Notes: generated by a model from the sequence alone, not told the origin. A stretch of 64,000 bases of DNA from Runella aurantiaca (GCF_003339505.1 NZ_QPIW01000037.1:1-64000); one strand, 5' to 3'. Shown: positions 1 through 8,059, numbered from the stretch's first letter. Made by a program: numbers and translations.

Positions 1-1666
1 ACAACTTATTGTTTTTGAAACCGTTTGGATACGGCTTGAAGTAGAAATAAGTTGGCTGTTTGGTGATGAGCAAGTTGGTATACACCGCCGACAAGAAGCA
101 CAACTCGGTGCTGTGGTAGGCACTCATTGAGTGGCTGCCTTTGAAACGCTCAGTACCCAACAGGTATGGCATACCGTTGCCAAACACGTTGAAGTACACC
201 CCGCCGTCGTCGGTATCGAGGAAGAACGCATTGTAGAAAGCGGCCGACTCGCGGGCGTATTTGAGGTAATCGTCGTCTTTTAGAATACCGTGCAAAATCA
301 TGTACGCAAGAATGGCTTGCTCTTGTTGCCACCAAGCCTTGCGGTCGTGCCATACAAACTGGTGACGGCCATTGGTTTTGGTTTCGCGCTCTACTACGTC
401 ATACCAGCCACCGCGCTGCGGGTCAGAGCCTGCTTCGGGCATCAGGGCGGCGATTTTCTTGGCAAATTCGAGGTAAGAATCTTTGGCAACGAGCGATTGC
501 ATACGCATCAAGTTCCAGGCGATTTTGAGGTTGTGACCCACCACAGCCCGGTTTTGCTGCCAGCCCCAAGTTTGGTCTTTGCTCCAATCTTCAAAGAATT
601 TCTCCTGTACAAAAGGACTGTTTTCGTAATCAGGGAAGTATTTTGTGATGGTATCAAAAGTGTACTCAAGGAAGTCAGCGTATTTTTTCTCACCCGTGGC
701 CAAGTACAGGTTGATGAGGTACGCGGGCGCGTGGTCACCTACCGAGTTCCAGTTTTTGCGGGCGCGGTTGTGGGCCAACGATTCTTCGTGGGCATCCAAC
801 GAAATCGGGTCAATGTGTGAATAATAGCCTTCTAGCTTGTCATCTTTAAAGTATTTCTCAAAGAGTTCAATCGTTTTTTCGATGTCCCACATAATGCGTG
901 GATCACCCGTTAAACGATAAGTTTGGGTAGGACCAGCCAAGGCGTAAATCTGCTCGTACATTGGCAGTGAATCCAAGTCATCTCCGAATTCAGAAGTCAA
1001 CAACTTGGTTTCTTTTTGGCCCTCTACTTTTACGCCGTGGTACCAGTATACCAAGTCAGCATCCTGATCGTAGAAACGCATGTGGTCGCGGAGGTATTCC
1101 GTTCCTAATTCAGCGCCTTCCAAAAACGAGTCATTTCCTGTGAGCATGTATGCCGAGGCAAACCCGTAAATCATGCGGGAAATGGTATCCGTTTCTTGCA
1201 AATAATCCCCTTTTTTTGCACCCGCCAAGTGTAGCATGGTGCGGTAGTTTTTATAATCAATCGGCTCTTGCGGATGATTAAACTGCCATTTCAAATAACT
1301 CGTGGCAATGGAAGAAATTTGCTGAATCCACCAATCCTGCGCTTCGTGGCGGTATTCGTGGGGCTGGGTACTTGGGAAAATAATCCACTGCACTTCAAAA
1401 ACAGGCTCGCCCCCTTCTACTGGCGGATAAAACGTACCGTAAGAATATAAAAATTGACCTTTTTGGGCCAGCAAATCTTGCATCACTCCCGAGGCATCTT
1501 GATAGGATTCATCAAGGTTACGGAAAGTGCGCGCATAGGTAGAAGGAAGCAAATTTACTTTGAAAACCCGCTTATCGGAGGTTTCGACAGTATACCATTT
1601 TTCGGCAGCGTTGTATTCTATGACGTACCCTGCTAGGGTATCAGAGAAGGTAAAATCGAGTTTCAT
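1..1666 (-). CDS. N-acylglucosamine 2-epimerase (AGE) family protein, 3' end outside window
   Basis: The minus-strand frame opens at ATG 1664-1666 and stays open to the window edge (about 555 codons seen, no stop), so the C-terminus is missing. Around residues 330-390 it reads like an (alpha/alpha)6-barrel sugar epimerase: SVGDHAPAYLINLYLATG, a Trp-rich stretch, then VVGHNLKIAWNLMRM, which matches the GHN-x-AW block carrying a catalytic His in AGE and cellobiose 2-epimerases. AGE enzymes are usually about 400 residues; here roughly 120 N-terminal residues precede the barrel and I do not recognise them. The family epimerises C2 of reducing-end sugars. It is the last gene seen of the long minus-strand run, 63 bp after the VOC gene. 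Substrate unknown; a non-epimerase barrel homologue is possible. Confidence 0.75.
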   Translation of the reverse strand, partial: MKLDFTFSDTLAGYVIEYNAAEKWYTVETSDKRVFKVNLLPSTYARTFRNLDESYQDASGVMQDLLAQKGQFLYSYGTFYPPVEGGEPVFEVQWIIFPSTQPHEYRHEAQDWWIQQISSIATSYLKWQFNHPQEPIDYKNYRTMLHLAGAKKGDYLQETDTISRMIYGFASAYMLTGNDSFLEGAELGTEYLRDHMRFYDQDADLVYWYHGVKVEGQKETKLLTSEFGDDLDSLPMYEQIYALAGPTQTYRLTGDPRIMWDIEKTIELFEKYFKDDKLEGYYSHIDPISLDAHEESLAHNRARKNWNSVGDHAPAYLINLYLATGEKKYADFLEYTFDTITKYFPDYENSPFVQEKFFEDWSKDQTWGWQQNRAVVGHNLKIAWNLMRMQSLVAKDSYLEFAKKIAALMPEAGSDPQRGGWYDVVERETKTNGRHQFVWHDRKAWWQQEQAILAYMILHGILKDDDYLKYARESAAFYNAFFLDTDDGGVYFNVFGNGMPYLLGTERFKGSHSMSAYHSTELCFLSAVYTNLLITKQPTYFYFKPYPNGFKNNKL

Positions 1667-1729
1667 GAATTGAGAGTTTAATAGTGTTAAATTAAGGATT
1701 TAGAAATCAGTCAGAATTTGAATCGGTGA

Positions 1730-2149
1730 TTAATCCTCTTGGTCAACGTACCCTTGGGTGATTTCAATGATATTCCCTTCGGGGTCTTTGACCCAGGCAG
1801 TTTTCCAGCCGGGAATAAAATCATCAAACGCCAACGGGCCCAGCGTAATGACGGCATCAGCACCCATTTCTGCCAGTTTGGCATCCACATCGGCTACTGA
1901 AAAAGCCAAGTGACGCAGACCGGGATAATGTGGGCCGTCGCCCTCTACGTTGGGAATGGGGCGCTCCTCGTCGGGGGGAAATACTTCAAAATAAAAATTA
2001 CCTGCATCTTTCATGAAGACCAGTTCTTTTCCTTCGCCCAACGAAATGGTACGCGCACGTTTAAACCCGAAGTATTTTGTATAAAAATTCTCAAATGCGG
2101 CGAGGTCTTTGACCGTTACCGCTACGTGAAAAAAGGAGGTAGAGAGCAT
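1730..2149 (-). CDS. VOC (glyoxalase/bleomycin-resistance fold) family protein
   Basis: A 139-residue single-chain VOC protein with two beta-alpha-beta-beta-beta modules. Candidate metal ligands sit at the canonical places: H8 (FFHVAV), E55 (FYFEVF), H80 (LRHLAFSV) and E129 (NIIEIT). The closing DPEGNIIEI block is typical of glyoxalase I-like and ring-cleavage dioxygenase-like members. Family enzymes use a divalent metal for isomerisation, epimerisation or oxygenation of small molecules. The gene starts 12 bp after the DJ-1/PfpI gene, so the two are almost certainly co-transcribed, which would fit chemistry on a reactive carbonyl compound. The exact reaction cannot be read from the sequence. 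Confidence 0.85.
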   Translation of the reverse strand: MLSTSFFHVAVTVKDLAAFENFYTKYFGFKRARTISLGEGKELVFMKDAGNFYFEVFPPDEERPIPNVEGDGPHYPGLRHLAFSVADVDAKLAEMGADAVITLGPLAFDDFIPGWKTAWVKDPEGNIIEITQGYVDQED

Positions 2150-2161
2150 ATACAGCCTGAG

Positions 2162-2734
2162 TTAAGCTTTTTCGGATAAGATTTCGATGATTTTGGCGGC
2201 AAAAAAGTGCGCATGTCCACCCGAACGACCTGTGACTAAATCGCCGTCGACGACCACATCCTCGTTGACATAAATCGCTCCGTAGGCTTTGGCATCGCCG
2301 ATGAGATTGTTATGACAAACCAGTTTGCGGCCTTTGACCAACTCTGTTGCGGGAGCTGTAAGCCACAATCCGTGGCAAATGATGCCTTTGAGGATGGTTG
2401 GCTCGGCAAAAACGCGTTTGAGGAACTCCGTAGCAGGCGGGATTTTTTCGACATCCTCAGTATACCGAAGCCTGTCAGAAACCATGCCCGAGGGTACGAT
2501 GATGGCCGAGTAGCTCCGCAATTCTTCGTCGCTCATGTTTTCAAAACTTTCCCAACAGTCCATCGGCACTTTGTGTTCGTGACCGGCGAAAGTGATTTTG
2601 GGCTGTCCCCAGAGCCGGGTCAGGAAATGAATTTCGGCACCTTCTTCCGGAAAACGATATTGATAATAAAATATCTCGTTTTCGTAATAGTCGGCTTCAA
2701 AGAGAATTCCAATTTTTTTACCAATAAGTTTCAT
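2162..2734 (-). CDS. DJ-1/PfpI family protein
   Basis: A 190-residue DJ-1/PfpI (class I glutamine amidotransferase-like) protein. The nucleophile elbow GIICHGLWL puts Cys at 120 and its partner His at 121, and acidic residues E13/E18 lie in the N-terminal loop where the family keeps its conserved Glu. Relatives include deglycase/glyoxalase III-type enzymes, PfpI-type stress proteins and isocyanide hydratases. The start at 2734 follows a 118-bp gap holding two hairpins, so this gene may head its own transcript or be differentially expressed within the larger run. A second, more divergent DJ-1/PfpI protein lies at 11374-12201. Confidence 0.85.
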   Translation of the reverse strand: MKLIGKKIGILFEADYYENEIFYYQYRFPEEGAEIHFLTRLWGQPKITFAGHEHKVPMDCWESFENMSDEELRSYSAIIVPSGMVSDRLRYTEDVEKIPPATEFLKRVFAEPTILKGIICHGLWLTAPATELVKGRKLVCHNNLIGDAKAYGAIYVNEDVVVDGDLVTGRSGGHAHFFAAKIIEILSEKA

Positions 2735-2778
2735 GTTAATCCGGTTTAAAGGCTAATCTAACGGGTTGTTAATCAGTA

Positions 2779-2845
2779 ACTTTCTAAACAATTTCAGAAA
2801 GTCAGGTAAAATAATGGATACAGTATTAATCCTTTATTTTACCTG
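2779..2845 (-). terminator. Two tandem hairpins inside the SnoaL operon
   Basis: Just past the stop of the gene ending at 2853, arms 2803-2819 and 2829-2845 (CAGGTAAAATAATGGAT and its complement with one mismatch) form a 17-bp stem with a 9-base loop. A second hairpin, ACTTTCT (2779-2785) with AGAAAGT (2796-2802), follows directly in the direction of transcription. No clean T-run follows, so attenuation or mRNA processing/stability is as likely as termination. Confidence 0.45.
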
Positions 2846-2852
2846 CTTTGAT

Positions 2853-3278
2853 TTAAAGCGTTGCCGACCCTTCGTAGTATTTCAAATCGTCGACGGTGTA
2901 TCTGGTGATGATGGGGCTACCGTTGGGGCCCACTTTCACGTCCCAAGTTTGGTAGGCGTCAAGTGTAATACGCTTGCTGTAGGCATCGGGTGCATTCCAA
3001 ACACTGGCTTCCCATTTAACTACTACTTTAACCACGGCGGTGTCGCCGTTGATGACGGCTTCGGTCGACTTTACGGTGTGTACTTCGTCGAAGAAAATGC
3101 GGATAACGCGCTGAAACCAGCCTTCAAAGCCAGCATAACCGTAGACCGTTGCTTCCGGAAAAACCATTTCCAATCCTTCGTCGGCCAGCATCGGAAGTAC
3201 TTCAACCATGGGAGCGTGAACGTCTAACTTGCGGTACCAAACCTCGGCAAGTGATTGTATTGATTCTGGAGTTAACAT
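2853..3278 (-). CDS. NTF2/SnoaL-like protein 1
   Basis: A 141-residue cone-shaped alpha+beta NTF2-like protein. It shows the N-terminal helix pair, then VVKVVVKWEASVW and ITLDAYQTWDVK as the long strands of the curved sheet. It is the most divergent of the eight neighbouring SnoaL-like genes: it lacks the PATGK and DGKI-x-E-x-W signatures of the others and carries the motif SPIITRYTVDDLKYYEG near its end. Family members act as small-molecule isomerases, cyclases or hydrolases, or simply as binding pockets. It is the last SnoaL gene of the run, before the hairpin pair. Substrate unknown. Confidence 0.65.
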   Translation of the reverse strand: MLTPESIQSLAEVWYRKLDVHAPMVEVLPMLADEGLEMVFPEATVYGYAGFEGWFQRVIRIFFDEVHTVKSTEAVINGDTAVVKVVVKWEASVWNAPDAYSKRITLDAYQTWDVKVGPNGSPIITRYTVDDLKYYEGSATL

Positions 3279-3340
3279 ATAATTTTTTTGTTTAATAAAT
3301 GACGAGTTATAATTTGATGCGATGGGTTGTAGGTGAGGCC

Positions 3341-3733
3341 TTAGGCCAATGTACCGTCAGGATGTTGAACCATACCGGCAAAGTGAATGGCGATTTTGCC
3401 GTCTTTCAGCACCCAGCTGTCGGCAAAGCGCATATTGGCGGTATCGTTCCCGAATTTCATCGTGATTTGTTCGGTAATCATCAGGGTTTGTGGGTCTTCG
3501 GTTTCGGCCCAAAACACGATGTCGGTTTCTAGTCCGTCGATTCCCAAAATTCCTTGCATGTGTTCGCGGATTTGGTCACGACCTTTATAAATGACGGGCG
3601 CTTTTGAAAAACTGCTGATCAGGAGCGCGTCGTCGGTGTATTGATCCAGCAGGGCCTCAATGTTTTTGTCAAGGATAAGTTGGATGTGTTCTCGGTACAT
3701 GTTGCCCAGTGGGCTGTCGGGTACGTTTTTCAT
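3341..3733 (-). CDS. NTF2/SnoaL-like protein 2
   Basis: A 130-residue protein with the SnoaL_2/DUF4440-type layout: helix (MYREHIQLILDKNIEALLDQYTDDALLI), a strand with the G-R-D-QIREHM turn, then WAETEDPQTLMITEQITMKF and WVLKDGKIAIHFAGMV, the usual x-DGKI-x final strand pair. It lies 62 bp upstream of SnoaL protein 1 and 25 bp downstream of the membrane-protein gene. This subfamily often appears as an accessory protein and includes ketosteroid-isomerase-like proteins. No dyad is clear enough to call an enzyme class. Confidence 0.7.
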   Translation of the reverse strand: MKNVPDSPLGNMYREHIQLILDKNIEALLDQYTDDALLISSFSKAPVIYKGRDQIREHMQGILGIDGLETDIVFWAETEDPQTLMITEQITMKFGNDTANMRFADSWVLKDGKIAIHFAGMVQHPDGTLA

Positions 3734-3758
3734 GACAAATAATATTTTTTCAGGTTGT

Positions 3759-4415
3759 TTATTCTTTGTGAGCAGCTTCGTTGATAAGCCTTTTTTGAAG
3801 CCCTAAAAGCCGGTTGAGCGACCAAAAAAAGATGCTCGCCAATGTCACTAAAACGAGGGTAATTCGTAGTGTGTCGTTGGGTTCGGTCTCCCATCTCTTT
3901 TTAATCAACAGATAATAAGCAAGTCCTAATACAAAATAGACCGCGCAGATGATTGCGTGGCTATTAAGGTCTGAAGAATGGCCAGTACGGTTGCTATGGT
4001 TAAAAACGATGGGCCAAACGTACCAAATCGTCATGGCAAAATGCCAAGTTGAAAGGGCCCAAACATACAGTTGAAAATGATGCGGAGATTCTGCCAAGAA
4101 TGACCACATTAAAATCGGAAACAAAGCCGAAAAGCGCGCGGTATCGAAGATAAATCGGTTGAAAGAACCCTGATACGGCACGCGTTCCATCAAAACACTG
4201 AACCCCAACCACGCCGTAACGATAAAAAACAGCGTGGTCAGAAAAGAAACTAACACCAATACATCGTTCCAAACGGTAAAATCAAAGTTTGGGGATGTGT
4301 TCCAATGAAAGCGGTCATTAAGAAGACGAAAGCCCGTTACGAGCGTTAGTGAAAAAAACAACGTGATTAGATTCGGTAATCTTACCAGTACTTTGGATAA
4401 GGTGTTAGTTTCCAT
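3759..4415 (-). CDS. Six-helix integral membrane protein, unknown function
   Basis: A 218-residue protein with about six hydrophobic segments, near residues 13-30, 49-75, 88-108, 113-137, 152-171 and 181-206. Several are aromatic-rich (VWALSTWHFAMTIWYVWPIVF). There is no signal-peptide-like cleavage site and no recognised transporter motif. It is the only membrane protein among the surrounding soluble SnoaL genes, with 25-36 bp gaps, so it is probably co-expressed and could move or bind the pathway's substrate. A DoxX- or cytochrome-like four-helix origin was considered but no haem-ligand pattern stands out. Confidence 0.65.
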   Translation of the reverse strand: METNTLSKVLVRLPNLITLFFSLTLVTGFRLLNDRFHWNTSPNFDFTVWNDVLVLVSFLTTLFFIVTAWLGFSVLMERVPYQGSFNRFIFDTARFSALFPILMWSFLAESPHHFQLYVWALSTWHFAMTIWYVWPIVFNHSNRTGHSSDLNSHAIICAVYFVLGLAYYLLIKKRWETEPNDTLRITLVLVTLASIFFWSLNRLLGLQKRLINEAAHKE

Positions 4416-4451
4416 TTTTATGTTTAGTTGGGATTTTGTAGAAGGTAAGGT

Positions 4452-4859
4452 TTAGCGAAGTTGCTCCAGCAATCCCCAATCGTCCCAGTTCGCCCATGCT
4501 TCGGTAATTTTTCCATCTACGACGTGATACATAACTATGCCTTTCCAAGTGGCTGTTTTTCCCGTGGCTGGGATTCCCGCAAAGGTGTTTTGGTGCGTAC
4601 CCGGGGCGGCAAACCGTACCACGACTTTGTCGCCTTCGGCCACCATGTCTACGATTTTAAGGTCAAGGTCAGGAAACGCGCCGTAGAGCATATCCATTTG
4701 GTTATGCAGGGCATTTTCCCCTTTGATAGCTTCTGGAACGGCCGAACGGTCGATGTAGAAGCCGGGTGCTGTAAAATCGTTAAATTTACTAAAGTCCCGA
4801 TTTACGAGGATGGCATTTACGTATCCTCGTACAAGTTCTTTGTTTGCTTCGACTGACAT
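4452..4859 (-). CDS. SnoaL-like (ester cyclase type) protein 3
   Basis: Starting at the internal ATG (4857-4859) gives 135 residues beginning MSVEANKELVRGY; the upstream ATG at 4904 would add 15 residues that fit no homologue pattern and would nearly abut the previous gene. The chain has the classical SnoaL polyketide-cyclase signature: FPDLDLKIVDMVAEGDKVVVR, the PATGK turn, MYHVVDGKITEAW and the terminal WGLLEQLR. SnoaL and AknH catalyse intramolecular aldol ring closure in anthracycline synthesis, but many bacterial homologues have no known reaction. SnoaL-like protein 7 also begins MSVEANK, which suggests recent duplication. Confidence 0.8.
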   Translation of the reverse strand: MSVEANKELVRGYVNAILVNRDFSKFNDFTAPGFYIDRSAVPEAIKGENALHNQMDMLYGAFPDLDLKIVDMVAEGDKVVVRFAAPGTHQNTFAGIPATGKTATWKGIVMYHVVDGKITEAWANWDDWGLLEQLR

Positions 4860-4907
4860 AATTTTTTGGAGTTTTAAAAAGAGTTTAATGACTGCAACCT
4901 GCAACGC

Positions 4908-5348
4908 TTAAAAGTCGTACAGCTTTTTGATGCCTCCGATTTGACTCATCAGGCTCATGACATCATTCTGAACCTTGGCTTCGTAGATTTTTCCTTCTTC
5001 GTTGAATCTGAACAGCGTCATACCATTGATGGCAACATCTTTGTAGCTGGCAGGTACATTGCGCCAAGTACCAATGTGCTTTGACTTCATGGCCCAGAAA
5101 GCAGCTCCTTTTGTGTCATCAGCAACAATATCGTCTTCTGACTCAACGGAATACGTCAAGTTTTCAAAAATACTTCTGTTTCTTTCAACCAATCCCATGA
5201 ATGCAGCACGTCCGTCGAGGTGCGCAAAAGCCAGTATAAACTGGAAATTTGGGTCTATGATTTTTTCGGCGATTTCAACGTTGCCTTTACTCCAGACATC
5301 TTCCAGAAACTGGCGAATCGCTACCCTGTTTTGTTCTATTCTAGTCAT
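4908..5348 (-). CDS. SnoaL-like protein 4
   Basis: I start at ATG 5346-5348, giving MTRIEQNRVAIRQFLEDVW and 146 residues; the longer form from 5393 adds a Pro-rich 15-residue leader not shared by its neighbours. It has the SnoaL helix pair with DVWSKGNVEIAEKIIDPNFQFILAFAHLDGRAAFM, where protein 7 has a similar Asn-plus-acidic loop. Near the end lies FRFNEEGKIYEAKVQND, matching the family's DGKI-x-E strand with E-E-G in place of DG. The C-terminus (MSQIGGIKKLYDF) differs from the GLLQQLG tail of the others, so its pocket is probably distinct. It is part of the same minus-strand run. Confidence 0.7.
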   Translation of the reverse strand: MTRIEQNRVAIRQFLEDVWSKGNVEIAEKIIDPNFQFILAFAHLDGRAAFMGLVERNRSIFENLTYSVESEDDIVADDTKGAAFWAMKSKHIGTWRNVPASYKDVAINGMTLFRFNEEGKIYEAKVQNDVMSLMSQIGGIKKLYDF

Positions 5349-5405
5349 GATGACAGTTGGCTTGAGAGGATGGAAGTTGGGTTTTGAACCCAACTTATGG
5401 ATTGA

Positions 5406-5843
5406 TTAAGCACCGGGAGGAGGAGGAACCACACCTAATTGCTGCAAAAGGCCTAATTCATCAACGTTTGCCCAGCGCTCAGCAATTTTGCCATCTGCCA
5501 TCCGAACAACTGTTGTGCCTGTAAGTGTAATTGTCTTGCCGCTTGGGGGCATTCCCATTACGCCACCTGTATCTGTTCCCAAAAGGCTCCAACGGTGTAC
5601 TACTTTATCGGCAGTATAAATCTCGTCAAGGATGGTCAACTTAACATCGGGCATGGCATGACGAAACATGCCAACAATGTGTTTGAAGCTACCAGAGCCA
5701 GGTTCTGTCTTACTTTTACCACCTACCAAAGAGTGGTCAACTGCATCGGCAGATAATAAATCTTCGCGTACGTTGCCTGTGTTCCATGCGGCCTCAAAAA
5801 ACTCAATGCAAATCGCATTATTTTGTTCGGGAGTAAGTGACAT
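5406..5843 (-). CDS. SnoaL-like (ester cyclase type) protein 5
   Basis: A 145-residue canonical SnoaL protein: N-terminal helix NNAICIEFFEAAWNTGN, then GMFRHAMPDVKLTILDEIYTADKVVHRWSL, the PPSGKTITLTGTTVVRMADGKIAERW strand pair and the tail ELGLLQQLGVVPPPPGA. The conserved His/Arg and Trp residues that line the pocket in SnoaL-type cyclases are present. It shares the LGLL-x-QLGV tail with proteins 7 and 8, so those three form one paralogous subgroup. Spacing to neighbours (57 and 72 bp) is consistent with one transcript. Confidence 0.8.
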   Translation of the reverse strand: MSLTPEQNNAICIEFFEAAWNTGNVREDLLSADAVDHSLVGGKSKTEPGSGSFKHIVGMFRHAMPDVKLTILDEIYTADKVVHRWSLLGTDTGGVMGMPPSGKTITLTGTTVVRMADGKIAERWANVDELGLLQQLGVVPPPPGA

Positions 5844-5915
5844 AACTGTGTGTTTTAGGTTTTATTATTGGTTATTTGTAAAGGAAATTGTTTGTCATTT
5901 GTTGTAAAATGTTAT

Positions 5916-6707
5916 TTATGAGGTGGTTGTATCGTTAGCAAAAGCAACTTCCGTTGGTAGTGTGCCCATCAATGAACCTACCAATTGCAGGTGTACTTTT
6001 CCTTCCCGAAACAGCATCACATCATAAACACGTCGTTCGCCCAACGAACTTTTCACAGTGGCCTCAAACCAAATGTAATCTCGGTCGTTGGTAATGTTTT
6101 CGACCGAAAGGGGCGTAAAACCCGATTCTTTGGCAAACAGGTCTTGAAACATCTGTCGGATGGCTTCGCGACCCGCTACGTCTACGCGGGCCGTAATCAG
6201 TTGCGCATCCTCCGTAAAAAAATCATCCGCCAATCCATTAAAATCACCCTCACTGTGGAACTCAAGATAGCGACTGTGAAACGCTCGCGCTATGCTGGAG
6301 TCAGGAGCTTTAAACCCCGAAAAATCGTCGGGTTGCCACACCGTACCTTGACGCAAGCCAAAGAGTTGGAGGTAGAATTTCCCGTTTTGAATAAACTTTA
6401 CCTCGTAAATTTTGACAGGATTACCTTGGGGATTTTGAATGGTCATTTCCATCCAAATGAAATTTTTGCCCACCGTAAACTTGTCAATGGTACGTTCTCC
6501 CAGCGTGCTTAAACGGCTCAAATACAGTCGTATCAACTCTTTTAGGGCTGCGTATCCTTCTGCCCTGAAAGTGAATCCGTGGATACGGGCATCGGCAGCA
6601 TAACACCCCTCAACCATGCCGTCAATATCCCCTTGTTGCAGAAAACCCATTTGCTTCGCTTGTAAAGCTTCGGCTTCAGTGGTTTGGGTATTTTGATTTT
6701 CCTGCAT
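5916..6707 (-). CDS. Tandem SnoaL/NTF2-like protein 6 (two domains)
   Basis: A 263-residue protein made of two NTF2-like domains, roughly residues 10-125 and 135-250. Both halves repeat the same pattern: a helix, the D-[AI]-x-G-x-[VA] loop (GDIDGMVEGCYA; GDFNGLADDFF), then IWMEMTIQNP / IWFEATVKSS and KIYEVKFIQNGKFYLQLFG / RVYDVMLFREGKVHLQLVG. The paired QLFGLRQGT and QLVGSLMGT ends show internal duplication. NTF2-like proteins normally dimerise, so a fused tandem could be a covalent pseudo-dimer. No ligand is known. An unfused single-domain gene lies on each side. Confidence 0.8.
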   Translation of the reverse strand: MQENQNTQTTEAEALQAKQMGFLQQGDIDGMVEGCYAADARIHGFTFRAEGYAALKELIRLYLSRLSTLGERTIDKFTVGKNFIWMEMTIQNPQGNPVKIYEVKFIQNGKFYLQLFGLRQGTVWQPDDFSGFKAPDSSIARAFHSRYLEFHSEGDFNGLADDFFTEDAQLITARVDVAGREAIRQMFQDLFAKESGFTPLSVENITNDRDYIWFEATVKSSLGERRVYDVMLFREGKVHLQLVGSLMGTLPTEVAFANDTTTS

Positions 6708-6743
6708 GATTGAAAATGACGTTTTTTGAGGCGTTTTATTTAC

Positions 6744-7151
6744 TTAAAGAACACCTAGTTGGTGCAACAAACCGAGGCTATCGCCCGACATCCACATTTC
6801 GGCAATTTTGCCATCTTCGATGCGAAACATATTGATACCTTGATCCGTAACTTTGAGGTGGGTGGCGGGATTTCCTAGAAAATCACCTGTGTGGGTGGCA
6901 ACGTATGACCACCGACAAACCACTTTATCCCCTTCGCCGATGAGGTCGTGCATCGTAAAATGAACGTCTGGAAAAGCCGAAAGTGCCGTTTCAAACCATT
7001 TTTGCAAAGAAGGCGGTTGGTGTGCCTGTCCCGGTGGAAAATGGAGTTTAAGGTCCGCAGCCGTAATTTCAGAGATAATATTCCCTTGTTTTTCGTTCCA
7101 AAAGTCAATCCAGTACCGGGTGACCACTTTTTTATTCGCTTCTACAGACAT
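6744..7151 (-). CDS. SnoaL-like (ester cyclase type) protein 7
   Basis: A 135-residue SnoaL protein that begins MSVEANKKVVTRYWIDFWNEKQGN, sharing its first seven residues with protein 3. The body has FPDVHFTMHDLIGEGDKVVCRWSYVATH, the pocket-forming GDFLGNPATHLKVTDQGIN segment and FRIEDGKIAEMWMSGDSLGLLHQLGVL. Compared with protein 5, the PATGK turn is PATHL, changing a residue that normally lines the pocket. It lies 36-37 bp from each neighbouring tandem-domain gene. A family-level function only can be given. Confidence 0.8.
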   Translation of the reverse strand: MSVEANKKVVTRYWIDFWNEKQGNIISEITAADLKLHFPPGQAHQPPSLQKWFETALSAFPDVHFTMHDLIGEGDKVVCRWSYVATHTGDFLGNPATHLKVTDQGINMFRIEDGKIAEMWMSGDSLGLLHQLGVL

Positions 7152-7186
7152 AATTTTATGAAGTTCGTTGAATGGGAATGGGTCGA

Positions 7187-8059
7187 CTACATTGGAATAA
7201 CGCCTAATTGCTGCATGAGACCGAAATCATTTTCGTTGACGTGAACAGACACAATCTTGCCGTGACGAATGGTGAAAATGTCGATACCAAAGTCTTTGAT
7301 TTTGTTTCCTGTGGCGGGTGCTCCTAAGAACTCTCCCAAGTGAGTTCCCGTAATTTGCCAACGGCTGGCTACTTTGTTGCCTTCGCTCATGTGGCGCAAT
7401 GCCGTAAACTGAATGTCGGGGAATGCATTGCGGAGGTACATCACGAAGCCTTTGAAAGCCTCATATCCCGTAATTGGCTCTGGTTGGGTAGGAATAATGA
7501 AGGCGAAATTGGGTGCCAGAATTTCTTCAACCACTTCCAGTTTACCTTCGCTCATGATGTCTTGGAAATAACGCATGGCCAAGGCCTCGTTTTGCTCAGG
7601 CGTGGTTTCTTCCACAATCTCAGGGGCAGGAATGACACCGAGCTGCATCATCAAACCGAGCGTGTCTTCGTGGCCGATTGACTCGGTGATTTTGCCGTCT
7701 TTGATGGTGTGCCAAGTCATTCCATCAATCTGGAAATAATTTCCGGTAGCTTCCAAATTGCCTTTTACGGTCAACAAAGGTCCGCCAACGTGCGTGCCGC
7801 CACCTACCCAGCGGGTAGCTACCCAATCTCCACTGGCCACCATGTCTTGGGGGTCAATATAAAAATCGGGAAATGCACTGTGTAACATATTTACCAGACC
7901 CAAAAAACCATCTGGCCCGTGAAAGGGCTCGGGGTGAGTGGGTAAAGTGAAAACGAAGTCTTCTGACAGAATTTCATAGGCTGAATCCTTATTCGCCTGG
8001 TTCATGATTTCATGAAAGTACCGACGCGCGATGGCTTTGTTTGGGTTGCCTTGTGACAT
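7187..8059 (-). CDS. Tandem SnoaL-like protein 8 (two domains)
   Basis: A 290-residue protein with two full SnoaL domains, about residues 5-140 and 150-288. Each half has the RRYFHEIM / MRYFQDIM helix, the FVFTLPTHPEPFHG / FAFIIPTQPEPITG strand, a VA[ST] R-W segment and the DTLGLMMQLGVIP / NDFGLMQQLGVIP end. The two halves are so alike that recent internal duplication is evident; the first half has a GPLLTVKGNLE insertion where the second has the PATGNK turn. It is the first SnoaL gene in transcription order, 65 bp after the GMC oxidoreductase gene. Confidence 0.85.
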   Translation of the reverse strand: MSQGNPNKAIARRYFHEIMNQANKDSAYEILSEDFVFTLPTHPEPFHGPDGFLGLVNMLHSAFPDFYIDPQDMVASGDWVATRWVGGGTHVGGPLLTVKGNLEATGNYFQIDGMTWHTIKDGKITESIGHEDTLGLMMQLGVIPAPEIVEETTPEQNEALAMRYFQDIMSEGKLEVVEEILAPNFAFIIPTQPEPITGYEAFKGFVMYLRNAFPDIQFTALRHMSEGNKVASRWQITGTHLGEFLGAPATGNKIKDFGIDIFTIRHGKIVSVHVNENDFGLMQQLGVIPM

